Assembly: GCA_032821775.1 (NCBI GenBank) | Contig: JAVLRN010000016.1 | Span: forward strand, 535,932-599,931 | Length of the DNA: 64,000 nucleotides | From: Sanguinoderma infundibulare | Taxonomy: Eukaryota; Basidiomycota; Agaricomycetes; Polyporales; Polyporaceae | Reading direction: 5' to 3' | Shown here: one piece after another, positions 20,801 to 31,700 of the stretch | How positions within the stretch are numbered: the first letter of the stretch is position 1 | Layout of the letters: each line of letters opens with the position of its first letter | Position numbers and translations under genes: made by a program | The notes under the pieces: model-generated | What the model saw: only the letters and a program-made list of their open reading frames with translations | What the model was told of the DNA's origin: nothing | The model's database searches: none

Positions 20801-23644
20801 CAGCAGGAGGGGCTTCAAGACTGGGCAGAGCGCGGCGCGGCGCGACTAGTTTCCCGGACGCGCGCCGCCTACGAACAGAAATTCAGGTCAGTCTATCGCC
20901 AACACGCTCTTGTGCAATGGCTAACATACCTCTACCACGTATCGGACCGGTTCAGGGCGAGCATGCGGCGCTGGGTACAACATCGTTAGCACTACGACCT
21001 CGACAACAAGATCGTGGCGGACACGTACATTCGAGGTGGGACAAGGAGTGAGTGAGCGAGTGAAATCATTGTCAGCAAATCCGGAAGAGGATACGGCATG
21101 GGGCGGGGCGGGCGGGTGCAATACCAGTGAGGAATGGGTCGTCTGCGTCTTCTCAACAGGTCTTTAATACTGCGTTTCTTCAGGGGAGGCTGTTGCTCCG
21201 CTGTGAAATCAACCCACATGGCGCCGACATGCCCGCCTCCAGGCCGCGTTCTCGTCGCGATCCGCACTCGAAGCGGTATCAAGTGGAGCAGACGCCGCCG
21301 GTGCTCGGAGGCTCGAGCCAATTCCATCAATTGAATCGCCGTCGTCAACCCCCCATTCTAAGCGCGAACGTATGGTCGCGCATCATCGCATCCACAGCTC
21401 ACGTCCCTGTCCCCTGCCTCGCCTCACTCCTCGATTTTCAATGGTCGACCGTTGTCCCCAATCCGCCCTTTGCCTGTCGTCGTGGATCCTGGATGATCGT
21501 ATTTATCACACAGGTTGTTGCGTTCGTCCGGGCAGAATACATAGAACATGTCTTATCTTCATCGTGGCTCCGCGAGCGCACAATGCACCCACCCACTAGG
21601 CACTCGAAACATCCAGCCCCTGCAGCCCGGTCACGTCGTCTTGTGCGGTCGCGAGGCACCGCGTGCGGCCCTATAGAAGCGCAAAAATTACGGCCCACAT
21701 GCGAAGACTGCGGTCGTTATGAATGGTCGCGAATTATTGTCCCATCTAGTGCTTTTGATGTACGTTGGCCGCCGCAGCCATTCCCCTGGTCCAAACCGAG
21801 GTTCTCAGGTCTTCTTCGGCGCCCGCTCGTGCCCACAGTGCACACCACCGAGCCACAGACGACGTCGAACGATCGGAACGGACGGGACAGGACGGAAGGC
21901 GCCACCAGCACGACCTGGCGAGCGTGCGGTTCCGACATGCTGAGTACCCAGACGCGGTGAGCCAGCTCGAATCAGCGAGCTTCATGTTCTTAGTATGTAT
22001 GCGGAGGATCTCACGGTCCGTGACGTCTGCAGGCCCGCGAGCCCAATCAATATCGCAGATCTCGGGAGCCGGTTCCCTGTTTCGAGGCTGCACAACCGCT
22101 CAGAGGATCCACAACGTTCCTGACGACACACGCGATGGTCGGCCTCGCGTCCGCACATTCGGAACCTTCATATTGACATCTTGATCTGCTACGACTCGGC
22201 GTTCCCCCACCGTCGTCAAGGGACGGTCATCGCACATTGGAATCTACGACCTCGGCGTCCGAGCGAGACGGACGTTGCGATACGCGAGACCCGCCTGGAA
22301 CCTTCGGTGTTGATCTCCGGTACTGCCGCAGTTTGCGTTTCCTAACATTTCGCGTCCTCCGCTCCAGCTAGTCCTCGTCCCGTACGCACCATCCTCGCAT
22401 CCTCCGCCGCTTGATCTGCTCGGTTCTCCCAACCATTCCGCGTTGTGCAAACAAATTCTCCGCATCCACCAAGATCTGTGCAATTGGTATGTAATCATGT
22501 GTTTTCCGATACACTGGGCGCCGCCTGCGGGCAAAGAAGACTGCACAAAGTCACTGTCAGTAACAGATGCATTGTGACTGATTTGCGTCTAACCGTGATC
22601 GTCTCCATGACGCCATGCCGCGGATTGGAATTCTTCTGGAATGATGTGTCCTGGGGATTGGCCAGGTCTCGCTGATTGCTGACTGTGGACTGTGTACTTT
22701 CAGGATCCCGGATGAGTAGGCCGTGCGACGAGTCCCGAAAAGAGAATGTCGGTCACGCAGGCCGCCAATCATCCTTGGATCGCACCTTCCAGACACCTCC
22801 GAGGGCCGCTCCCCCTGTCCGCCGCTGCGTAGCCCTGTGCGCGTGCCAACCTGGAACAACTCTGTGGATGCAGCCGCGTCTCAGCCGACAAGCCATCCGC
22901 GAAGCCCGCTCGTGAGCAGCGCCGTCTAACGATCCAACAGAAGAGCTCATCAAATCCATGTCGTCCATGTCCATCGCCGAGCCTCCCGTGTCCTCGCGCA
23001 TGCGGGGAAAACAGAAGCCCGCGGAAGCCGCCTCTGCGACATTGACATCCCTGTCCGAAACAGTGCCTGGTTTAGGCCAGCTGCGACGGTCGGCGCGCAT
23101 TGGTGTCAAGTACGCGAGTCCATCCTCAGCCCTATGTGGCATATGGATTCTATGCGTAATCGTGCTGTTATAGTGCTGCTCCCAGTGTTCGAGGTACCCG
23201 GAACGTACGTCCGTGGATTGGACTGGCCGTAACAGTGGCAACGGTCCAGCAGCGGCCATGAATTCTCAGGTACGTGAGCACGCGCAGCACCGGATGAACC
23301 GCATTCGCGGGTAATTGATTGGGGATGTGCTGACTCAACAAATAGATGTCGCAAGATGGCTAAGCGACAGGGCTTAGACAACTGTTTGTGCTGCTTTGGC
23401 CAGTGTCGGTCGTGAACGGGGACTTGGATCCCTTTGGTCGTCTCGACACCCGTCCTTCTGTCTATCCCCGCCCCATCTCCTCGACATTCATCACGGTGCC
23501 CTTCCCCCCGCTCCCCATTCATGCCTTCCTTCGCGACGGCCATCGACTATGACTACTGCAGTGTGACGACGGTCTCTGCATTCGGCCGCCTTATTCGACC
23601 ACGGATGCAGCTGGTACTGCCTCGACGTTCGCGATATGCTCACC
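20801..23644. other. Long block with no convincing gene, unit 1
   Basis: The block has open frames, the longest at 21127-21960 on the plus strand (277 codons) and 22753-23259 on the minus strand (168 codons). Both stay open in all four units. Between units, however, most changes in the 277-codon frame alter the amino acid (Ala/Ser, Leu/Ser, Cys/Arg, Phe/Ser, Arg/Gly, Met/Val). That is the pattern of neutral drift, not of a constrained protein. A plus-strand stretch near 22,945-23,110 (SMSSMSIAEPPVSS, then LRRSARI) resembles a disordered coding fragment. I see no recognisable family. Confidence 0.4.
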
Positions 23645-24446
23645 ATTCGTCATTACGCTCGCGGACTGGTACCATGTCACCGTCGCGGCCTACGCATCTT
23701 CCGCCGTCAGTGTTATGTCTTCAGCGTTCACGAGCACATTTTGACACTAGCGCGACCTGCAGGAAGGCGGACTCCAACCTGATCAACGGCATGGGACGCT
23801 GGTAGGAGAACCCGACGTCGGAGCTGGCAGTCATCCGGGTGACGCAAGGAACGCGGTGTGTGTCATTTCTTGATCTTCCGGTCCCCAAATCATCTGATCA
23901 TGGGCCATATTCTCTCCAGCTACTGGTTCCGCCTCGTCAGTGTCTCCTGCGATCCCAGCTACAAATTCTCAATCGCGAGGCACTCGATGACAGTCATCGA
24001 GGCTGACGGCCAGAACACCGTCCCGCTCACTATCTATGAGATCCAGATTCTCGCGGCTCAGCGGTACTCGTTCGTTGTGAGCTCGCATTGTCTATCTCCA
24101 GGCTTCATTTGGGGCTCACTTTTCGCCTGGATTCCGGCAGCTGGAAGCGAACCCGGAGCTCAAGAACTAGTCGATCCGCGCTCTCCCGAACACCATGTTG
24201 AGCACCAGTGCGCTTGGTTTCGCAAACGGGATCAACTCTGCTATTCTGCGCTACGAGGGCGCACCGGAAGAGGAGCCCACGTTGACCCCCTCTTCGAGTA
24301 TAACTTGCACCCCTTGACGCACCCTGCCACGGTATGTACCGTCTTGCCTGCAATCCTCGACATGTGCTGATTGATGCTGCACAACACAGCCTGGGGAACC
24401 TCGCGCCGGGGGCGCGGACGTCGCTCTTAACCTCGTGCCTGGTTTC
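23645..24446 (+). pseudogene. Truncated laccase relic, unit 1
   Basis: Corresponds to the middle of a laccase (exons 5 to 9 of the intact gene, second cupredoxin domain). Recognisable pieces: [20 protein letters not shown] then [28 protein letters not shown] and [39 protein letters not shown] before an intron and ALNLVPGF. No copper-binding signature is present. In-frame TAG at 23803, a frameshift before NLHPLTHPA, and loss of both ends make it dead. It is clearly diverged from the intact laccase at 13.6 kb, so it derives from another paralogue. Confidence 0.85.
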
Positions 24447-24530
24447 GTACGTGTTCTCGTTCTACATCCTAGGCATGCGGACTACTCATCGAGCAAGCTA
24501 TAGAACAATAGGGTGTCCCCCGGCATAAGT

Positions 24531-26488
24531 TATTTGGTACGTAATCCATTAGGCCTGTTTGGTACGGTGATCAACGAGTTAACAAGCATCCAGTCTGAGT
24601 CAGCACGACTCTCGGCGCGCGCATGCGCAACTTGGTACGTCCGTCATCTGGATGTTCGCGCTTCTCGGGGATCGTAATATCTCGACGGGCGTCGACCGGG
24701 GTGTGATGGCGTCAAGTACATGCTTGGTACGCCATTCTTCCGTTAGTGCGGTGAACACTTATCACGGTCTGTTAACAAGACTTTCGTAGCTCCTCTTGGT
24801 GTGCAACTTGATACCGCGTCCGCCCGGAACTCCATCAAGGAGCTCGTGTGGTACTGCGCCATTTGCTTGGGAGTACCTGGATATGGTACATTCTCGCTTC
24901 TGTCGCGTTCAAGTCCCGCACCATGTGCTGACCTCTATTCGAATTTTCAGGACTCCACGCGCAAATTTCGATCGTAAGCTCTCCAATCGGGTTAGTTGGT
25001 CTGGGGTCGGCATTACTTGGTACGTATTCCATTGAGCCGGTTTGGTACTGCAATCAGCGATTTAACAAGTATCCCAGCGCGTGGACCGAGTAGAACGAAA
25101 CCGAAAGCGGGAAAACGGTGCACGCACGAAGAAAGAGATGCACAGCAGGGAAGCAACGAGCGGAGGCACGCGAGTGCTGTACAGAGCTCGCAAAGGCCAG
25201 CCAGCATCGACTGGGTCCTCGTGTCCAGGGCGCGATCCCATCAAGGACACGACTTGGTACGTTGTTCTTCGGATCGCTTTGGAGCGCGTTATTGCGGATG
25301 CTTACCGCGGCAATCATGAATAGGCGTGTTGGAGAAGGACTTGACTACATTGATCCAGGTCGCGACCTTCAAGCAGCCGTCGTGCATCGAAGACGGTTAG
25401 TGGATCAACCTCGTGATCAAACTCACGTCGAGATGGACGCTCATCATCGTTGTTTTCCAGAGGATCCGATCTATGATCACAAGCTCGCACCAGAGGATGT
25501 GCTTGGCCTCGACCACGTAGACGAGTCCGGGAAGACATGCACAGGGGCAGGCGAGATGGCCATCGTCATCGCATTTCGAGCAAGCAATCGCGCCAAGTGC
25601 ACTCTTGGTAAGTTGTTCTTCCGATCGCGTGTGAGCGCGTGTTCGCGACGCTTACTCGAGTCTGTCAACAGAATATTCATGCATCTTGGTACCGCCTCCG
25701 CTCATTGGGAAGTGCATGACAGAGTATCTGAACATGGTACGTTCTCGCTCATGTGATTTTCCTCAAACCTTCGCAGAACGACGATCTCCGCTCGCCCATG
25801 GACGATGTCGGCCACTTCCGGTATTCCTCCACACAGCACCATTCGCGCGCGATCCCATTTCTCAACATTTCCCAACTGAAAACCGAGGGAGCGAGCTTGG
25901 TACATTATCATTTGAGCTGGTTTGGTACTGCAGCTGACGTATTTCTGGGCATGCGCGCTGAACAGAACTAAAATGAAAGCAGGAAAACGGTGCACGCACG
26001 ACAAAAGAGATGCACAGCAGGGAAGCAACGAGCAGAGGCACGCGAGTGCTGTACAGAGCTCGCAAAGGCCACCCAGCATCGTTGGAGTCCTCGTGTCGAG
26101 GGCGCGATCCCATCAAGGACATGCTTGGTACGTTGTTCTTCGGATCGCTTCAGAGCGCGTCGTTGCGAACACTTACCGCGGCCTGTCAACAGAACATTCG
26201 TAGCTTTGGGCACGCATCTTGGTACCGCGTCCGCCCGGAACAGAATTGTACTGCGCCGTTTGCTTGCAGAGTATCCGAACATGGTACGTCCTCGAACGAG
26301 TCTCGCGCGGCGCACTGAAGTCGATTCAAATTGTCAGGCCTTGGGGCACGAATGTCAAACTTTGACAGTATGGACACTTGGTACCATCTCCGCTCGCACA
26401 TGGACGACGTTGGCCACTTCCGGTATTCCTCCCTACATCACCACTCACAATCTCCCAACTGAAAACCACGGAAGCGACACCCCAGGGT
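24531..26488. repeat. Degenerate internal repeats with intron-like modules, unit 1
   Basis: A diverged internal duplication: the text beginning GTGCACGCACGA followed by AGAGATGCACAGCAGGGAAG recurs at 25118 and 25990 (872 bp apart), and ACTTCCGGTATTCCTCC recurs near 25813 and 26418. Four copies of a 53-67-bp intron-like module occur at 24727-24779, 25257-25323, 25608-25671 and 26128-26192. Each has CTTG before a GTACG/GTAAG donor, a TTGTTCTTCSG-like start, CTTAC-type branch text and, in most, CTGTCAACAG at the end. The heptamer TTGGTAC appears about 14 times. About 145 bp near 24935-25085 is unique to this unit. Confidence 0.6.
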
Positions 26489-26747
26489 GAGCTAGTTTGT
26501 GAGCCAGCCTGGGGCCGTGCATCTCAACATCCTCAGGCTCTCCTGCGCGCAATGCGCGGCCTCTCGAGTCGATTGGGTGGTGATTCCCGGGAGTGCATAG
26601 CATGTATATACGAGTGGTGTGCTATGTCTAGCATAGCTCCAATGAAATACGTCGTTTTTGCTGAACTCCCGAGTGCATGAATTGAGTGTGCTACTGCCCG
26701 GAACATGTCCTCCTGTCCCTCAGACCCCTCTACCACAATGTACAACC

Positions 26748-26837
26748 CTCCTACTGTACTATAGAGCCCAAAACATGCTCCTACTGTATTATAGAGCCCC
26801 AAACATGCTCCTACTGTGCTATATTCCCTGAAACATG
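26748..26837. repeat. 30-bp minisatellite, three units, unit 1
   Basis: Three consecutive 30-bp copies beginning CTCCTACTGT and ending AACATG, with a variable centre (ACTATAGAG, ATTATAGAG, GCTATATTC). It sits about 75 bp before the stop codon of kinase copy 2, in the 3' spacer. Confidence 0.85.
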
Positions 26838-26912
26838 CCCTATCATAGCCGTTCTACTTGGTACTCCCGTCGACGCTTGCCGCACTTGGCCACACTCTAC
26901 TCAACGCCTCGC

Positions 26913-29693
26913 CTATCGCACTGCGCGCACAGCCACAAACTCGGGCGAACGAAATATATTCCTGGCGGCCGATCTACACGCAGCCACGACGTCTTCCTCC
27001 TCTTCCGTCGCCGGTGCGGGTCGCGCGCGACTGGTGCGCGCCTTTTTGGCGGACGGTGAGCGGTCTGCCGCTTTCGCTCCTTTGCGCCCTGTCTTCGTTT
27101 CACCACGGGCTCCCGTCCCCTCGCTATCTCCTTCCCGAAAAGCGTCCGCGGCGACCTCTCCAGACCCAGCTTTTGTCGGAATAGAGCCTGGATCCAAATC
27201 CATCTCTGAAGCCTTGCGCTTGCCACTTGCGCGCGAGGTTGTCGCCATCCGCGGCGGTAGTGGCGCCGCGCGCCGCTCGCCCTCGCCTTCACCGCCCTCG
27301 CCGCCTGTCTCGACATCGCCGGCGGGAACGGCAGGATCTGGGTCTAGGTCCGTCGCGACGTCGTCGAGCTCCGCAGCGGCGCGCGCCTGCATGTCCTGCG
27401 ACGGGGCCGGCAGCTCGATGCCCTTGTGTTGCGCGCGCCGTATGACGTCCGCGCGGCGCTGCACAGGATGCGGCAGCTGGCTGCTCCCCGCCTGACTCGA
27501 TCCTCCGCCCGCCTCGTCATGCTCGTACTGACTTGCCTGGAAGACGAACATCTCCGGCGAGTCTGCGTCCTCCGCGGCGACATGCGGAGGCGTTGCAGCG
27601 CTGCCGCCTTCGGGAATGGCTGGGAGAGCCTGAGCTTGCGCGGCCTGGGATCGGGTGTCCATGCCGACGTCTGCTATGCTCATGCGGCTCAGCGCGACGC
27701 CACTGGCGCTGCCAACTGAGCGCACGGAGCGCATGGACATGTCCAGTGCTGCAGACGCCGCTTGAGAGTCGAATTGGGTTTCTGGGGGCAGGCTGGCCAA
27801 CTCCTCGTCTTGCTCTTGGGAGGGTTGGGTGTTCGCGGGCTGGTCGTCGAGCGCGGCGTGTATGGCCGCTTGTTCTGCGAGCCACGGATGGCCGCGCGCG
27901 TCCGTGAGCGTCATGCGCGTTGACGGATCGTAATCCATCAGCTGGCGCATGAAGTCTTCGCCTGTCGGGAGAGCCCCATGAGATCACGCTCGAAAGAGAC
28001 ACGGGGCGCGAGATATACTGACCGCATTCGCTGACGTTGATCGGTTCCTTGTGGAGGACAGTCCACTCGACTTTGCGGTTGGCGACCACGGTCGCGATAT
28101 CGGTACCCTCCGGGAACTCTGCAAAAGGCGTGCAACTCGTGAGCCTGTAACGAGCGAGCAGCGGGTCAATGAGAATCGGCGAGGGCGGCGAGGGCGAGCA
28201 TCAGGTAAGCAGAAACCATACAATGCGAAAACGATCACGCCGACGCTCCAGCTGTCTACAACCTGGTCGTAGCCATCGTTCCCCTTGACGACCTCCGGGG
28301 CGAGGTATTCCGGTGTTCCGCACATCGTCTGAAGAGCGATGAGATCAAGGCGGGTTGGACGTCGGCGCAGAAAGGAACGCACATGGAGGAATGTATGGCT
28401 GTCCACCATCTTCGCCAGACCAAAGTCCGCGATCTTCACGATGGGAGGCTTGTCATCCGTGAGCAGGATGTTGTCGGGTTTGAGGTCGCGGTGCGTGATG
28501 CCCATATCGTGCACATACTGTAAGAAAGGGTGAGCGGGAGGCAGAAAAATAGAGAGGTACGGAGGCATTACGTGGAGGGCCTCGCAAATCTGGTAGGCGA
28601 AGTACTGGACTTCCTGCTCCGCTGCCACGGTAATCAGTTGGCGATAAATCTGCCAGATGAGTCGGAAAGAGTTGCGCACGCAATGCACCGCATTTGTGGA
28701 GGTAGCCCAAGAGGTCGCCGCCTTTAACGTATTCCATCACCAGAGCTACAGAGGCCCAGCATTCAGCACTGACTCAGCGCTTGGATTCAGACGAGGCCAT
28801 ACGCACACATGCTGTTCGGTTCTATGAATACATCCTTGTACCTGCAGATATTGGGATGATGGAGACGCTTCATAATGTCGATCTCCCGGAGAAGAGCTTT
28901 CTGTTGAATATCGCGCCGATCTCCGAGTAGTCCCTGGCGAAGCCTGTTCTTCTGGAAGATCTTCACCGCGTACCACTCACCCTCTGTTCTGTGAAGGGCC
29001 TTGACTACAGTCGCGAACGACCCCTTTCCGAGGACGTGTTGGATATCATAGCACTCGTCCAGACTATCCGCTGGTGCTCCTTGTATCCTCCTCCGGAAGA
29101 TGAAGCCTGCAAGTGTGGTGAATTCGTATTTCTGAACGACCTCGTAGACTAACGTACGGTAGTCTTCGTGTGCGGTCTCGATGGGCCGCGCGAGATAGCT
29201 GCCAAAGGAAATCTCATTGCCGTCGTGGAGAATGCGAGTTTGACGTTTTCCGGGTTCCGAAATCCTTTCGCCGTTGATCTACGGTGGATCAGTATCAACC
29301 GGATCGAACCCCTGAGATGTGCGCTCACGAAGGTGCCGTTGCTGGAGAGGTCTGTCACGGTGACAGCGGATTTCGATAGGTCTTCGACTCCATCCCATTG
29401 AAAGATGCAATGCTTGCTACCTGGACAGGTCCGTTATTGAATAACTGGGCTCGAGACAAACCACGCCACTTACTAACGATCAAACAGTTGGGGAACTGGA
29501 TGTCGTTGCGCGGTGCTCGACCGACGGTGTACTTTGTCTTGAGCTTGTTGAAGTTGATGCGAGCGACGTTGGGGTTGTTGGCATTGCAAGGAATGAGAAA
29601 GCCCCACAAGCTAGTGTCCTCGACATAGTGGTGCTGAGATGCTAGTTGGGTTTGGGTGGGAGCCTGAGTCGACTGAGTAACGCCGTCTGCCAT
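26913..29693 (-). CDS. CDS1: Chk2/Cds1-type checkpoint kinase, copy 2
   Basis: Same ten-exon structure as copy 1: 29693-29474, 29420-29329, 29278-29158, 29106-28807, 28745-28689, 28621-28572, 28517-28383, 28328-28222, 28144-28023, 27961-26913; 750 residues. All FHA and kinase motifs are intact. Relative to copy 1 it has two indels, -1 in intron 4 and +4 in intron 8, both harmless to the frame. The last 25 residues of copy 1 are replaced by 24 residues read from spacer DNA ([12 protein letters not shown]...VRAVR) because the repeat boundary falls in this exon. One FHA-flank change (Ala to Ser at 128) was seen. Its upstream region (29694-30200) differs clearly from copies 1 and 3-5, so regulation may differ. 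Confidence 0.9.
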
Positions 29694-30586
29694 CACTCTA
29701 TGGGAATGGAAGTGTTGTAGAAGTCTCCGAGGGAGAAGCAGGTCAGTCGAGCGAGTGGCGTTGCAGAAAGAGAGAGGGAGAGGCGTTGACAGGCAGCTAA
29801 CAGACAGCTTCTTTGCCGAGCCGCGTGGCACGACGGAGTCTCAAAAGAACAATGCCAGCCAGAATGGGCGAGCGAGGAAGAGCAATAGAGAGCGATGATG
29901 TCCTAGGAGAGGTGTACTCGTGGTTTGGCAAGAATCCATGCACAGCCCTGTGTTACGCGATGTTCGAATTCGAGCACACCCTCCCCTTTCCGCCTAATAG
30001 GTTCTGGCGGAGTTCAGCGGGGCCTGATCCACCGACGACGGAGGAAGGGGAATCCAAAATAATCTGGGCGAAGCCTTCGATGTTTGACCTGCAAAATCAA
30101 GATTTTTTTCAAACATAACATGTGTAAATCATTGGTGGTTTCACTCGACGACGACGATCTGTTCTATCCGCGTCCAAAAACTTCGGGCTCAGGCTCTCTG
30201 CACAGTCTCACCATCTGCACAGCCACAGCGCGCGACGCGATCTGTGCCCATCTCGAGTCCGCGTCTTCTCCGAGTCTCTCCCCGACCGTGTCTCTCACCT
30301 GTCTTCCTCCGACCTCGCTCTCGCTCGCAGTTGGTGTCGGACGCGTCGTGCCACTCGATCGCCCTCGCAATGCCGTCCCCGACCGCTCTCTGAATCGCTT
30401 TGTCCCGTCTCCGTGTTCTCTGCTCGACTCGACTCCCGTGCACGGCTCGACGCCGCGCATATATCCGCTCCATCACCAGCATAAACCGATCTACAACGTT
30501 CTAGCCGACTCCGTCCGGGCCCTAACCTCTCCGCCGTCTTTTCTACCGGTCGTCCTCTGCCTGCTGACGCTGCCCATCCCCACCTT

Positions 30587-31700
30587 ATGCCGTCCCCCGC
30601 CTCCTACGTCCTAACCGCAACCGGCTGCGAACGCCGCCACCTCGCGGACATCCTCGAGCTCAAGTACCTCATGTCCATCCCAGGGCGTCGGGAGGCATAG
30701 GCCTTGGCTGACCACGCCGTCGTCTGGAACCCGACGCTAGTGTTCACATACTATGCAACCGCCGTGCAGACCGTCGACGTGCTCTATCCATCGTCTTCAG
30801 TCGCCGAACCAGGGTCTCGAATGCGACGACATCACACCCAACCGGCGAACATGTCAAGACATTCTTCAAGACCTCCGCGCCAGATGCGCGACAGATAACG
30901 TACATCATCAACTGGTACATCGTCTTCACCATCGTCCTCTCTCGCTTAGAGCTCGACAATGTCCTGGACGTGTTCGAGGTGAGCACGCCCTTTGCTCACT
31001 GTGCCTGTTCTGACGCTGATCACTGTCCGATGCGCGTGCAGCCGTTGCTCGCTAACTTCCGTACTACTTCTCAGCTCATGGACGTCTCTGGATTCCCCTC
31101 CCCCAATAACGAACGCCATTCTACGCCCGAACGCGAACTCCATGCCCACTCGCGCCAGCACCACCCGCCGCCCTCCGTCCCCGTTCGTCCTGCCCCACCG
31201 GTCGCCAGAGGTGTGTATTACAGGACAAGTGCGCAAGTACAATACGAGACGGTCTGATCAAAGTCCAGATCCTCGGGATCTAACGCCGGAGACCGGAGAA
31301 CAAACTATACAGGGTGCGCAACGGCAGCCCCCCCGCCCCCCTCTCATCTTCGCTCACCAAAAGCGCCACCGACGCTCCTTCCGGTTGTTCGGCCCTGCGC
31401 ACAATGCGGACACGGAGACCGTCAACACAACACCAACCACTGACCAGACCAACAGAAGGGACGACGACGTACCGAAGAAGCTCGCGCAGGGGTGCCCGTC
31501 AGCCCCAGTAGGACGGCGGAGAAGAGCCACTGCGGAGCGGGCCCTGTCCAACATGGTCATGGTGAGCGTTGCCCGAGTTGGGTTGTTCAGCTCATGAGAC
31601 GTACCAGGACGAGTTAGAGACCGACGCGGATGCCATGCACAGACGCCATATGTCGAAGGCTTAGTTGCGGCGGATGCTTCGATAACGGGTTTCAAGGTTC
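30587..31700 (+). pseudogene. Degraded unrecognised gene, unit 2 (longest version)
   Basis: The least deleted copy. After MPSPASYVLTATGCERRHLA the frame meets a stop at about 30698 (in MSIPGRREA-stop), then continues ADHAVVWNPTLVFTYYATAV. A shifted frame then gives VKTFFKTSAPDARQITYIIN followed by WYIVFTIVLSRLELDNVLDV, a possible membrane segment, up to the GTGAGC intron. Downstream lies a Pro/His-rich segment (ERELHAHSRQHHPPPSVPVR). At least one stop and one frameshift make it non-functional. Family not recognised. Confidence 0.4.

Noticed and set aside
21127..21960. 277-codon plus-strand open frame present in all four full units as a possible new gene
   Set aside because: Most differences between units change the amino acid, composition is Arg/Pro/Ser-rich as in GC-rich non-coding frames, and no domain is recognisable. 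Kept only as part of the non-coding block.
22753..23259. 168-codon minus-strand open frame repeated at 33701, 44444 and 55187
   Set aside because: No family resemblance, no introns, substitutions mostly non-synonymous (Gly/Arg, Pro/Ala, Asp/Gly, Met/Val). Persistence is explained by how similar the units are.
24531..26488. CRISPR-like or satellite array from the repeated TTGGTAC text
   Set aside because: Spacing is irregular, repeats are short and embedded in diverged duplications, and the genome is eukaryotic.
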